A stretch of 6,499 nucleotides of DNA from positions 9,550 through 16,048 of the forward strand of contig DOHJ01000049.1 in the NCBI GenBank assembly GCA_003535335.1, given 5' to 3'. This document shows, in pieces, positions 1 to 6,499 of the stretch. Position numbers and translations under genes: made by a program. Each line of letters begins with the position of its first letter. Position 1 is the stretch's first letter. The DNA is from Paracoccaceae bacterium (GTDB lineage: Bacteria > Pseudomonadota > Alphaproteobacteria > Rhodobacterales > Rhodobacteraceae). The notes below the pieces were generated by a model, which saw nothing but the letters and a program-made list of their open reading frames with translations, made no database searches and was not told the DNA's origin.

Positions 1-80
1 GTGTTTTTGTGAAAAACCTATCAAACGGCAAAATTGCTGTACGGGTCGGCGCAAAAGTTTATGAGGGCGAATCAGTATAG
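1..80 (+). CDS. C-terminal end of an unrecognised protein (5' truncated)
   Basis: One plus-strand frame (codons starting at base 3) is open from the window edge to a TAG at 78-80 and gives 25 residues ending KNLSNGKIAVRVGAKVYEGESV. The other two plus frames stop at bases 10-12 and 62-64. The beta-strand-like, valine-rich tail with alternating charge reads like genuine protein. A strong terminator begins 26 bases after the stop, which supports a real gene ending here. I do not recognise the family; the tail vaguely recalls the SAF-like end of FlgA-type proteins, but that is too weak to call. The gene converges on infB. Only 25 codons are visible, so confidence is moderate. Confidence 0.45.
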   Translation, partial: VFVKNLSNGKIAVRVGAKVYEGESV

Positions 81-105
81 GTCGTAACTTTGACAACTTG
101 AACTT

Positions 106-134
106 AAAAAGGGAAGGCCGAGCCTTCCCTTTTT
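106..134. terminator. Bidirectional intrinsic terminator between convergent genes
   Basis: A perfect inverted repeat: bases 106-118 (five A, then GGGAAGGC) pair with 122-134 (GCCTTCCC, then five T) around a 3-base loop at 119-121. The stem is 13 bp. It is flanked by A on one side and T on the other, so each strand's transcript has a GC-rich hairpin followed by a U tract. It lies 26 bases after the stop of the plus-strand partial gene and 22 bases after the infB stop on the minus strand. It should therefore end both transcripts. Confidence 0.9.
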
Positions 135-156
135 AGTTTTCAACTTAACGCACACA

Positions 157-2658
157 TCATTCTAACGTACGTTCAATCTCTTCACGTTCAAATATTTCGA
201 TCACATCGTTTGCGCGGATATCATCATAGCTTTCAAACGCCATGCCGCATTCCTGACCCGATTGCACCTCAGGAACTTCATCCTTGAAACGTTTCAGCGT
301 TTTCAAGGTGCCTTCGTGAATAACCACATTGTCACGCAGCAACCGCACGCCAGCAGAACGCCGTGCAATACCTTCGGTTACCAGACAACCGGCAACGCGG
401 CCAATTCCGGTAACTTTAAACACTTCCTGAATTTTAGCATACCCAATAAAGTTTTCGCGGATTTCAGCCCCAAGCAGACCAGAAGCAGCCGCCTTCACAT
501 CATCGACCAAATCATAGATGACCGAATAATAACGGATCTCGATACCTTTTTGATTTGCAGTTTTGCGCGCGGATGTGTTGGCCCGAACGTTAAAACCGAA
601 CACAGGTGCACCAGAAGCTTCGGCCAGACTGATATCGCTTTCGGTAATCGCGCCAACACCTGAGTGCAGCACCCGAACGCGAACCTCGTCATTGCCGATC
701 TTGGCCATGGCCTGAACAATCGCTTCGGCTGAACCCTGCACATCGGCCTTAACCAGAATTGGCATCTCGGCCAGGCTTTCGTCAGCCTTGGCTTTCTCCA
801 TCAGCTGCTCCAGAGTGGTCGCAGCACCAAGTGCCGCACGTTTTTCCTTGGCAGCATGGGCGCGGAATTCTGCAATTTCACGGGCCTGTGCTTCGGTTTC
901 AACAACATTCAAAATATCGCCGGCCTCGGGTGTGCCATTTAGGCCCAAAACCTCGACAGGTACCGATGGGCCTGCTTCGTTGATGCGTTCGCCCTTGTCA
1001 TTCAACAATGCACGTACCCGACCGTATTGTTCGCCCACAACGAAAATATCGCCTTTTCGAAGTGTTCCGTTTTGCACCAGAACTGTGGCAACAGGGCCGC
1101 GACCAACATCCAGCTTGGCCTCGATCACAGCGCCGGTTGCGGCGCGGTCAGGGTTGGCTTTCAGGTCAAGTAATTCAGCCTGTAAACTGATGTTTTCCAG
1201 CAACGTTTCCAAGCCGGTTCCATTAATTGCGGAAACTTCAACATCCAAAACATCGCCCGACATTTTTTCAACGATTACTTCGTGCTGCAATAAATCTGTC
1301 CGCACTTTGTCAGGGTTGGCACCGGGACGGTCAATTTTGTTAATTGCCACAATCATCGGTACTTTTGCAGCTTTAGCGTGGTTAATAGCCTCAATCGTTT
1401 GGGGCATCACAGCATCATCAGCCGCAACCACCAAAATAACAATATCGGTTACCTGTGCGCCGCGTGAGCGCATGGAGGTAAATGCCGCGTGGCCCGGAGT
1501 GTCAAGGAATGTCAGCAACGGCCCATCATCCGTTTGCACCTGATACGCCCCGATATGCTGGGTGATGCCGCCGGCTTCGCCTGTTACCACCTTGGTTGTA
1601 CGAATTGCATCCAGCAATGATGTTTTACCATGATCAACATGGCCCATTACCGTAATGACAGGTGGACGCGATTTCAGATCTTTGTCTTCGTCTTTTACCG
1701 CATGGATAACATCCTCAACATCGGCATCGGAAACCCGTACAATATTGTGGCCAAATTCTTCGATGATTAATTCTGCAGTGTCGGCGTCAACTGACTGGTT
1801 TTGCGTTACCATCATGCCCATGTTCATCAGCGCCTTAACCACATCAGCCACACGTTCGGCCATCCGGTTTGCCAGCTCGGAAACTACAATTGCTTCGGGC
1901 ACCTGAACATCGCGAATAATTTTTTCGCGCTCAACCGGTTCGCCCATTGCCTTTTGGCGTGCGCGTTGCTGTTGGCGTTTGATTGCGGCCATGGAACGCT
2001 GGCGGCCACGATCACCGGACAGCGCCTGATTTAGCGTCAATTTACCAGAGCGGCGGCCATCATCGCGGCCTTTGCCACCTTTTGGCTGCCGGCTGCGATT
2101 GTCAGCTTCTTGTTTGCGCGGTGCAGCAGACGGTTTGCCGCCACCGCGAGGCGCGGCCGCTTCCGGGTCTTTTGCAACGGGCTGTGAGCGCGCTTCGACA
2201 ATCGCTTTTTCGCGCTGCTCGCTTTCTTCAGTCTCTACACGTTTGCGCTCTTTTTCTTCGGCTTTTGCCTTAACGCGTTCTTCACGCTCTTGTTCTTCAC
2301 GTTCTTTTTCTTCGGCCTCTGCTTTGCGACGTTCGCGCTCTGCAGTGCGGGCCTCTTCTTCGGCTTTGCGTTTTGCTGTGTCTTCGACTTCGCGGACCTT
2401 GGCCAATTTCAGCGCTTTTAGGCGACGTTCCATTTCCGCATCGGAAATACCGGCAGGGCGTTTCGAAGGATCGCTGGCCGTAACCTTGTTTTTGCCGCCA
2501 ACGGTTGGTTTGGCTGCACCAGGTTTAGGCACCATAACGCGCTTGCGTTTGGTTTCCACCACGACATTCTTCGTGCGCCCGTGGCTAAAGCTTTGCTTTA
2601 CGTTGCTCGGGCGGGCGCCGCCGATGCCCAATGTTTTTTTGCCGTCATTCTCACTCAT
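157..2658 (-). CDS. infB: Translation initiation factor IF-2
   Basis: IF2 is the GTPase that brings fMet-tRNA to the 30S subunit and promotes 50S joining. The protein is 833 residues, normal for a proteobacterial IF2. Residues 1-205 are a basic, low-complexity N-terminal extension with a charged helical segment around 86-157. KLTLNQAL at 206-213 is the IF2-associated motif, and an IF2_N-like domain follows at about 250-305. The G domain starts near 332: G1 GHVDHGKT (339-346), switch I GGITQHIG (363-370), G3 DTPGH (386-390, with the catalytic-type His390), G4 NKID (440-443) and G5 SAI (476-478). Domain II runs at about 508-590, domain III at 630-690, and the C-terminal fMet-tRNA-binding domain at about 730-825. 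All motifs are intact. The ATG start overlaps the ylxR stop as ATGA, suggesting translational coupling. A GAAGGG lies 12 bases upstream, so the ribosome binding site is not strong. It is the last gene of the operon. Confidence 0.98.
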   Translation of the reverse strand: MSENDGKKTLGIGGARPSNVKQSFSHGRTKNVVVETKRKRVMVPKPGAAKPTVGGKNKVTASDPSKRPAGISDAEMERRLKALKLAKVREVEDTAKRKAEEEARTAERERRKAEAEEKEREEQEREERVKAKAEEKERKRVETEESEQREKAIVEARSQPVAKDPEAAAPRGGGKPSAAPRKQEADNRSRQPKGGKGRDDGRRSGKLTLNQALSGDRGRQRSMAAIKRQQQRARQKAMGEPVEREKIIRDVQVPEAIVVSELANRMAERVADVVKALMNMGMMVTQNQSVDADTAELIIEEFGHNIVRVSDADVEDVIHAVKDEDKDLKSRPPVITVMGHVDHGKTSLLDAIRTTKVVTGEAGGITQHIGAYQVQTDDGPLLTFLDTPGHAAFTSMRSRGAQVTDIVILVVAADDAVMPQTIEAINHAKAAKVPMIVAINKIDRPGANPDKVRTDLLQHEVIVEKMSGDVLDVEVSAINGTGLETLLENISLQAELLDLKANPDRAATGAVIEAKLDVGRGPVATVLVQNGTLRKGDIFVVGEQYGRVRALLNDKGERINEAGPSVPVEVLGLNGTPEAGDILNVVETEAQAREIAEFRAHAAKEKRAALGAATTLEQLMEKAKADESLAEMPILVKADVQGSAEAIVQAMAKIGNDEVRVRVLHSGVGAITESDISLAEASGAPVFGFNVRANTSARKTANQKGIEIRYYSVIYDLVDDVKAAASGLLGAEIRENFIGYAKIQEVFKVTGIGRVAGCLVTEGIARRSAGVRLLRDNVVIHEGTLKTLKRFKDEVPEVQSGQECGMAFESYDDIRANDVIEIFEREEIERTLE
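2188..2403 (-). other. Charged coiled-coil/low-complexity segment inside infB
   Basis: This segment encodes residues about 86-157 of IF2, made almost entirely of Glu, Lys, Arg and Ala. AEEKER recurs at 115-120 and 133-138, and EREE-type units occur between. The DNA shows corresponding repeats of TTCTTC/GCTTT-type triplets on the plus strand. It should form a single long helix or coiled coil. N-terminal IF2 extensions vary greatly between species, so this segment is expected to be fast-evolving and prone to repeat-length change. The reading frame is intact. Confidence 0.7.
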
Positions 2659-3287
2659 TTGGTCTTCAAACCCTTCTTGGTAGCATTTCCACCAATATTT
2701 TTGCGCAAGCGCTTAAGCTTTGCAGCTTCCTCTACAACACGTTTCGTGAGTCCACCAGCCGCAAGCGCGCTATGTATCACATTTTCTCGTCCAAAAGCCA
2801 AACCTAATTCGTTAGCCGTCAGTATCCCGATGAAACTATCGTCCCCATCCGGCGCCCGCAGCTTGGACTTGCCGCGACCCGACCCGTCACTGGCCTGAAT
2901 CAAAACCCGGGCCCGTTCCGTAACCAACCAGCTTTTAACTTTTTCATAACCCGTTACCGCGCGACTGGCCTTTCGGGCTAATGAAATCAGGTCCACAACC
3001 CTTTGAACCAGCGCAGCTTCAACAATATCAATCAACCCGTCAGGCACCGTAACCGCTTGCTTGGCACCACGCGAAAACAGCCCCTTGTTAATCGCGGTTG
3101 CCAGTGCAGCACGATCGGCAGACACCCAAATACCGCGGCCCGGCAATTTTTCCAGCAAATCGGGCACAATCTGGTTGTCCGGTCCAACCACAAAACGGAT
3201 TAGACCAGCTTTCGGCTCTGTCTCGCCAGTTGCGATACAGCGCCGTTCGGATGTGTCCCGAACCTTTTTATGACCACCACGAGCCAT
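2655..3287 (-). CDS. ylxR: YlxR (RnpM)-type RNA-binding protein fused to an L7Ae/YlxQ-like domain
   Basis: 210 residues from the ATG at 3287. The N-terminal part holds the YlxR (DUF448) signature: ERRCIATGE near the start, then LIRFVV and LPGRGIWVS with the conserved GRG. The second half, starting at [22 protein letters not shown] and including ARVLIQASD, resembles the L7Ae/L30e-like fold of YlxQ. In Firmicutes YlxR and YlxQ are adjacent separate proteins; alphaproteobacterial versions are commonly one chain of about this size. In Bacillus YlxR binds RNase P RNA and was renamed RnpM; whether this protein does so is inference. The C-terminus is Lys-rich, fitting RNA binding. Start choice: the frame also opens at a TTG at 3299 (four extra residues, MVFK). 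The ATG is preferred because MARGGHKK matches the family's usual beginning and GGTG lies 6 bases upstream. The stop overlaps the infB start by 4 bases. Confidence 0.93.
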   Translation of the reverse strand: MARGGHKKVRDTSERRCIATGETEPKAGLIRFVVGPDNQIVPDLLEKLPGRGIWVSADRAALATAINKGLFSRGAKQAVTVPDGLIDIVEAALVQRVVDLISLARKASRAVTGYEKVKSWLVTERARVLIQASDGSGRGKSKLRAPDGDDSFIGILTANELGLAFGRENVIHSALAAGGLTKRVVEEAAKLKRLRKNIGGNATKKGLKTK

Positions 3288-3315
3288 TTTAAACACCAAC
3301 GAGGCCTGAAAAGAA

Positions 3316-4938
3316 TCAGACCTCTGCCCCCGCAGTTATTTCGCCGTCTTGGGTTTTGTCTTCCTCGTTTGTTTCCAGACCTGTCGGATCAACCCAACCC
3401 AAAGAGATACGCGCCGTCATAACCATGTTTTGCGCTTCTTCCAGTGACACACCGAATTCTTCCAGCACACCGTCGTCTTTGATACGCTCGCCATTTACAG
3501 TGGTCCAGCCGCCGGACAACTCCCAATCGGCACAAGTGGCGAAATCTTCCAATGTTTTAACATCGTCTTTGCCCAGCGCTTCCAGCATTTGCGGTGTCAG
3601 GCCCTCAAATTCAACAAGACTGTCTTCGACACCCAAAGCACGGGCTGCTTCCATGGCTTTTTTGTTGGCGGCTTCCAAATGGTCGCGGGCACGGGCCTGC
3701 AATTCTTTGGCGGTATCCTCATCAACACCGTCAATCACCAACAATTCATCCAGCTCGACATAAGCAACCTCTTCTAGCGAAGTGAAGCCCTCGGAAACCA
3801 GCAATTGCGAGAAGAATTCGTCAACATCCAGCGCCTCCATAAACAGACCTGCACGCGTCGAAAATTCTTTTTGACGGCGCTCGGATTCTTCGGCCTCGGT
3901 AAGAATATCAATGTCCAAACCGGTCAGCTGGCTGGCCAGACGCACATTTTGTCCGCGACGGCCAATGGCCAGCGACAGCTGCTCGTCAGGCACAACCACC
4001 TCGATGCGCTCGGCTTCTTCATCCAGCACAACCTTGGAAACCTCGGCCGGTTGCAAAGCATTCACCAGAAATGTCGGCGCATCTTCGTTCCATGGGATGA
4101 TGTCGATTTTTTCGCCTTGAAGCTCGTTAACCACAGCCTGAACGCGGCTACCACGCATCCCGACACAGGCACCGACCGGATCGATCGAGCTATCATAAGA
4201 AATCACAGCGATTTTAGCGCGTGAACCCGGATCACGGGCAACGGCCTTGATTTCAATGATGTTGTCATAGATTTCAGGCACTTCCATTTTGAACAGTTCG
4301 GCCATGAATTGCGGGTCGGTCCGGCTGAGGAAAATCTGCGGGCCACGCACTTCGCGGCGCACTTCCTTGATGTAGCACCGAATGCGGTCATTGGGCCGGT
4401 AACTTTCGCGGCCGATTTTTTCATTGCGGCGCAAGATTGCTTCGCCACGCCCCATGTCAACAATGACATTGCCGTACTCTTCGCGTTTGACCACACCGTT
4501 GATGATGGTGCCGGCTTTGTCTTTGAATTCTTCGTATTGGCGATCACGCTCTGCTTCGCGGACCTTTTGCAAAATCACCTGCTTGGCAGATTGCGCCGCG
4601 ATACGGCCCATTTCAATTGGCGGAACTTCTTCTTCGAATGTTTCACCTACCGCCGGGTTTTCCATGTACTCTTTGGCTTGATCGACAGTGAACTCGGCTT
4701 GGTAATTTTCCAACTCTTCCTCGGCAACCACCGTGCGAAACCGTTTGAACGTGGCGCGGCCGGTTTTGCGGTCGATGAAAACACGAATGTCCATTTCCAT
4801 GCCGTAACGCGACTTGGCAGCACGCGCGAGGCTTTCTTCCATCGCCTCAATGACCAATTCTGGATCAATCATTTTTTCACGCGCAACCGCCTCGGCGGTT
4901 TGCAGCAGTTCTAGTTGGTTTGCACTGGTTATAGCCAT
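3316..4938 (-). CDS. nusA: Transcription termination/antitermination protein NusA
   Basis: NusA binds RNA polymerase and nascent RNA, stimulates pausing and hairpin-dependent termination, and takes part in antitermination on rRNA operons. The protein is 540 residues, usual for alphaproteobacteria. In order: the RNAP-binding N-terminal domain (about 1-130), an S1 domain (about 138-203), KH1 with the [11 protein letters not shown] loop (256-266), KH2 with [14 protein letters not shown] (322-335), and two helix-hairpin-helix/acidic-repeat-like C-terminal modules (about 370-420 and 445-515). It ends in an acidic tail. Two C-terminal modules, as in gammaproteobacteria, are visible; Firmicute NusA lacks them. 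The start [13 protein letters not shown] is typical. GAGGG lies 6 bases before the ATG, inside the end of rimP, and the rimP stop is 2 bases upstream, so the two are likely translationally coupled. NusA acting on the terminator ahead of this operon is an attractive autoregulatory possibility, but unproven. Confidence 0.98.
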   Translation of the reverse strand: MAITSANQLELLQTAEAVAREKMIDPELVIEAMEESLARAAKSRYGMEMDIRVFIDRKTGRATFKRFRTVVAEEELENYQAEFTVDQAKEYMENPAVGETFEEEVPPIEMGRIAAQSAKQVILQKVREAERDRQYEEFKDKAGTIINGVVKREEYGNVIVDMGRGEAILRRNEKIGRESYRPNDRIRCYIKEVRREVRGPQIFLSRTDPQFMAELFKMEVPEIYDNIIEIKAVARDPGSRAKIAVISYDSSIDPVGACVGMRGSRVQAVVNELQGEKIDIIPWNEDAPTFLVNALQPAEVSKVVLDEEAERIEVVVPDEQLSLAIGRRGQNVRLASQLTGLDIDILTEAEESERRQKEFSTRAGLFMEALDVDEFFSQLLVSEGFTSLEEVAYVELDELLVIDGVDEDTAKELQARARDHLEAANKKAMEAARALGVEDSLVEFEGLTPQMLEALGKDDVKTLEDFATCADWELSGGWTTVNGERIKDDGVLEEFGVSLEEAQNMVMTARISLGWVDPTGLETNEEDKTQDGEITAGAEV

Positions 4939-4940
4939 GA

Positions 4941-5504
4941 TCAGCCCTCTTTGGTGTCTGAATTTGTGGGTTCTGTTTGTTCGCCCGCCGTTTTACGCTG
5001 GCGCAGCATTTCGGAAATTAATTCATTGGTAAGCAGTAATTTGGCATCGGACAGCCAATCGAATTTCAAACCGATTGTGCCTTCTTCAATGGTGATCAGC
5101 ACTTCGTCATCAACAGTGCCGGCCAGCACGCCTTTAAACCGGCGACGCCCGTCGACCAATTCTTCGGTTTCGATTTTGGCCTCATAGCCGTTCCAGACAT
5201 CAAAATCTTTTTGACGCGTTAGCGGACGATCAATGCCGGGGCTAGACACTTCCAGCGCGTAAGGATCCTCGACAGGGTCTTCAACATCCAAAATGGCAGA
5301 TAGTGCCGTAGAAATCTCGCCGCAGTCATCAACCTCGATACCGCCCTCGGGGCGCTCGACCATAATTTGCAAAACCTTGGTTTTACCGCCCTGCATGCGC
5401 ACGCGCACCAAATCAAAACCCATGCCTTCGATAACCGGTCCGATAATTTCGGCCAGTTTGCGGTCAATAGCGGCTTTTGCGATCAGGTCTGACATTTTAT
5501 CCAT
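4941..5504 (-). CDS. rimP: Ribosome maturation factor RimP
   Basis: RimP binds the 30S subunit and assists its late assembly. The protein is 187 residues, with a family-typical N-terminal alpha/beta domain (about 8-95) and an SH3-like C-terminal barrel (about 98-165). The hallmark [13 protein letters not shown] is at 84-96, and the conserved acidic DDCGEIS is at 59-65. The last 20 residues are a variable polar tail. The start is uncertain: the ATG at 5504 gives [10 protein letters not shown], while the ATG at 5495 gives [17 protein letters not shown], closer to how related proteins usually begin. Neither has a strong Shine-Dalgarno; the first has only a nearby AAAAAGAT. It is the first gene of the rimP-nusA-ylxR-infB operon and is preceded by an attenuator-like leader. 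Confidence 0.96.
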   Translation of the reverse strand: MDKMSDLIAKAAIDRKLAEIIGPVIEGMGFDLVRVRMQGGKTKVLQIMVERPEGGIEVDDCGEISTALSAILDVEDPVEDPYALEVSSPGIDRPLTRQKDFDVWNGYEAKIETEELVDGRRRFKGVLAGTVDDEVLITIEEGTIGLKFDWLSDAKLLLTNELISEMLRQRKTAGEQTEPTNSDTKEG

Positions 5505-5513
5505 ATCTTTTTA

Positions 5514-5531
5514 GTACAGTGATTCTTGTAC
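5514..5531. repeat. Short inverted repeat just upstream of the rimP start
   Basis: GTACA at 5514-5518 and TGTAC at 5527-5531 can pair around an 8-base loop. In the minus-strand transcript this 5-bp hairpin sits 9 bases before the rimP ATG at 5504, next to where a ribosome would bind. It could modulate rimP translation or be a small operator. Such a short repeat can also arise by chance. Confidence 0.3.
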
Positions 5532-5553
5532 AATTGCAGCAAAGCATAAGCAC

Positions 5554-5578
5554 AAAAAAACGGGCGCGCGGCCCGTTC
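5554..5578 (-). terminator. Intrinsic terminator upstream of rimP (attenuator candidate)
   Basis: On the minus strand AACGGGC (5577-5571) pairs with GCCCGTT (5565-5559) around a 5-base CGCGC loop. A G-U pair at 5578/5558 can extend it, and a run of seven T (5560-5554) follows. This is a textbook Rho-independent terminator for leftward transcription only. It lies 49 bases before the rimP ATG at 5504 and downstream of the candidate operon promoter. No complete gene lies between that promoter and the hairpin, so it should act on the operon's own leader transcript. Confidence 0.85.
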
Positions 5579-5623
5579 AAATTTCGGTGGGCGCCGGGGG
5601 TGGAGACCAGCGCGCCGCTGTTA
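5554..5623 (-). ncRNA. Leader RNA of the rimP-nusA-ylxR-infB operon (rimP-leader-like attenuator)
   Basis: If transcription starts near 5623, the RNA up to the U tract would be about 70 nt; read-through gives a leader of about 119 nt before rimP. It contains a 5'-proximal hairpin (CAGCG at 5620-5616 with CGCTG at 5612-5608, 3-base loop). A C-rich stretch with UCUCCACCCCC (5606-5596) and a CGCCCACCG follows, then the terminator. An alternative pairing is visible: GGCGCGC (5616-5610) is exactly complementary to GCGCGCC (5569-5563), which would break both the 5' hairpin and the terminator. Promoter, switchable pairing and terminator ahead of an operon are the hallmarks of an attenuator. A rimP leader family was proposed from comparative analysis in proteobacteria; I could not test membership. 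The ligand or factor is unknown. Confidence 0.6.
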
Positions 5624-5629
5624 AACAAG

Positions 5630-5658
5630 CATATAGGCGATAACATCTGAGTCTGCAA
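5630..5658 (-). promoter_or_regulatory. Candidate promoter of the rimP operon
   Basis: On the minus strand TTGCAG (5658-5653) and TATATG (5635-5630) are separated by exactly 17 bases, resembling the housekeeping sigma-70 consensus. The predicted start is near 5623, just before the leader's first hairpin. A GANTC site (GAGTC on the plus strand, 5649-5653) overlaps the last base of the -35 element. The assignment rests on motif spacing only. Confidence 0.55.
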
Positions 5659-5762
5659 GAGGCTCATTTACTGCGGTTTGTGATTAAAACAAAACTCTAA
5701 TTTAACGAACAATAGCTTGAAACCACTTTACCACATATTTTCCAACTCGTGAATTCGGCCAC

Positions 5763-5791
5763 TTTCAATCACTGACTGCACACAATATAGT
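5763..5791 (+). promoter_or_regulatory. Candidate promoter of mipZ
   Basis: TATAGT at 5786-5791 matches the -10 consensus in five of six bases. TTTCAA at 5763-5768, 17 bases upstream, is a poor -35 element. Transcription would start near 5798, giving a leader of roughly 37 bases with the ribosome binding site GGGGA at 5823-5827. Another promoter in this AT-rich region is possible. Confidence 0.35.
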
Positions 5792-5834
5792 TCCTTAACA
5801 AACAAGTACATTCTGGGGTAGTGGGGAAATAATA

Positions 5835-6499
5835 ATGGCGCATATTATCGTCGTTGGAAATGAAAAAGGCGGATCGGGCAAATCGACCACCTCGATGCAT
5901 GTGGCAACCGCGCTTGTGCGGATGGGCCACAGTGTAGGTGCGCTTGACCTGGATCTGCGCCAACGCACACTTGGGCGTTACGTGGAAAACCGCCACGCCT
6001 ATTGTGAACGCCACAATCTGGATTTACCAACGCTTGATTTTCACGATTTGCCAGAAATTGATCGCGCAAAACTTGCGCCGGATGAAAATATTTATGACCA
6101 TCGCCTATCTGCCGCGGTTGCCACGCTGGAACCCGATAATGATTTCATCCTGATTGATTGCCCCGGTTCACACACCCGCCTGTCACAAGTGGCCCACTCT
6201 TTAGCGGACACCCTTATCACGCCCTTAAATGACAGCTTTATTGATTTCGACCTGTTGGCGCATATTGATCCCGATACCCACAAAATTCTTGGCCCATCTG
6301 TTTATGCTGAAATGGTCTGGAATGCACGACAGTTGCGGGCACAGGCCGGGCTGCCGCCGGTGGACTGGATTGTGGTGCGCAATCGCTTGGCTGCCCAGCG
6401 CATGCACAATAAAGAAAAGATGGAAGAATCCATTAACGCTTTATCCAAACGCAGCGGGTTTCGCGCGGCACCCGGTTTTGGCGAACGGGTAATGATCCG
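5835..6499 (+). CDS. mipZ: Division plane positioning ATPase MipZ (3' truncated by window)
   Basis: MipZ is a ParA/MinD-family ATPase of alphaproteobacteria. In Caulobacter it binds ParB at the chromosome origins, forms ATP-dependent dimers on the nucleoid, and inhibits FtsZ assembly so that division occurs at midcell. The first 221 codons are visible, of about 270 usual for the family. The deviant Walker A motif KGGSGKST is at 11-18, with the signature lysine K11. LDLDLRQRTLGRYVENR is at 37-53, where D40 corresponds to the aspartate needed for hydrolysis (D42 in Caulobacter). Walker B FILIDCPG is at 104-111, and TPLNDSFIDFDLL at 129-141. DWIVVRNRL (177-185) and LSKRSGFR (203-210) are also characteristic. 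These separate MipZ from ordinary ParA or cobyrinate synthases. The ATG has GGGGA 7 bases upstream. The frame runs open past the last base. It is divergent from rimP. Confidence 0.95.
   Translation, partial: MAHIIVVGNEKGGSGKSTTSMHVATALVRMGHSVGALDLDLRQRTLGRYVENRHAYCERHNLDLPTLDFHDLPEIDRAKLAPDENIYDHRLSAAVATLEPDNDFILIDCPGSHTRLSQVAHSLADTLITPLNDSFIDFDLLAHIDPDTHKILGPSVYAEMVWNARQLRAQAGLPPVDWIVVRNRLAAQRMHNKEKMEESINALSKRSGFRAAPGFGERVMI

Larger units (their letters stand above)
5505..5834. other. Divergent intergenic control region between rimP and mipZ
   Basis: A 330-base stretch without a credible protein gene. The rimP side (5554-5623) is GC-rich and carries the leader hairpins. The middle and mipZ side (about 5621-5820) are AT-rich and hold candidate promoters for both directions. 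I saw no tRNA: no cloverleaf or T-loop motif fits. A minus-strand open frame crossing 5769-6014 is antisense to the start of mipZ and has no family features. Confidence 0.8.

Noticed and set aside
788..1543. Long plus-strand open frame (251 codons) inside infB
   Set aside because: It is antisense to the IF2 G domain and domain II, has Ser/Ala/Thr-rich composition typical of a mirrored coding frame, and shows no recognisable domain.
1940..1992. Internal infB starts (Met223 and Met238) for shorter IF2 forms, as known in E. coli
   Set aside because: Met223 lacks a Shine-Dalgarno, and the AAGG before Met238 is only about 2 bases from the ATG.
2072..2683. Plus-strand open frame of 203 codons opposite the infB N-terminus
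   Set aside because: Its Ser/Arg/Phe-rich sequence is the mirror image of the Glu/Lys/Arg helix codons of IF2, so it is a shadow.
3288..3299. TTG start giving YlxR four extra residues
   Set aside because: The in-frame ATG at 3287 matches the family's usual N-terminus and has a better placed GGTG; TTG cannot be fully excluded.
4309..4914. Plus-strand open frame of 201 codons opposite nusA
   Set aside because: Antisense to the NusA N-terminal and S1 domains, which are fully conserved; no independent features.
5508..5550. Second rimP promoter downstream of the attenuator (TTGCTG...TGTACT)
   Set aside because: Both boxes match poorly, and the implied start would fall almost on the rimP start codon.
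5577..5640. tRNA gene in the GC-rich stretch upstream of rimP, by analogy with metY in E. coli
   Set aside because: No T-loop GTTCRA motif, anticodon stem or acceptor pairing can be built on either strand.
5684..5705. Pair of TTAA boxes resembling a CtrA site
   Set aside because: The gap between the two TTAA is 14 bases instead of the 7 required for the CtrA consensus.
5769..6069. Minus-strand open frames overlapping the mipZ start and promoter
   Set aside because: They run antisense to conserved MipZ motifs, including the Walker A region, and lack a convincing ribosome binding site.

Overview
The window looks like a conserved chromosomal segment of an alphaproteobacterium, most likely a member of the Rhodobacterales (roseobacter-type) with moderate GC. 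I infer this from the protein sequences. The NusA start ([13 protein letters not shown]...), the two-domain YlxR protein, and a MipZ with the IDCPGSHTRLSQ segment all fit that group. No plasmid, phage, insertion sequence, tRNA, rRNA or CRISPR array is visible.

Layout. Bases 1-80 hold the last 25 codons of an unrecognised plus-strand gene. It converges on the main operon, and both sides share one compact hairpin (106-134) that can terminate transcription in either direction. Bases 157-5504 carry four tightly packed minus-strand genes, transcribed right to left: rimP (30S maturation factor), nusA (elongation/termination/antitermination factor), ylxR fused to an L7Ae-like domain (RNA-binding protein), and infB (translation initiation factor IF2). 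Junctions are 2 bp (rimP-nusA), 28 bp (nusA-ylxR, with the ATG start chosen here) and a 4-bp ATGA overlap (ylxR-infB). The operon stops after infB, and no rbfA, truB, rpsO or pnp follows.

Bases 5505-5834 form a 330-bp divergent control region. On the minus strand it contains a candidate sigma-70-type promoter (TTGCAG-17-TATATG). About 70 nt downstream, and still about 50 nt before rimP, is a strong intrinsic terminator with a seven-U tail. Transcription into the operon therefore seems to pass through an attenuator-like leader RNA. This is the most interesting element of the window. A rimP leader attenuator has been proposed bioinformatically in proteobacteria, so the element may be a member or relative of a known class. 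On the plus strand a second candidate promoter and a good ribosome binding site lead into mipZ (5835 to the window end, 3' truncated), a ParA/MinD-family ATPase that positions the division plane.

Together the operon encodes factors linking RNA polymerase pausing and termination, ribosome assembly and translation initiation. NusA is itself a termination factor, so a terminator in front of its own operon suggests autoregulation, but this is inference. I see no clearly undescribed multi-gene system here; the genes are housekeeping genes, and the open questions concern the leader RNA, shared control with mipZ, and the operon's early end.
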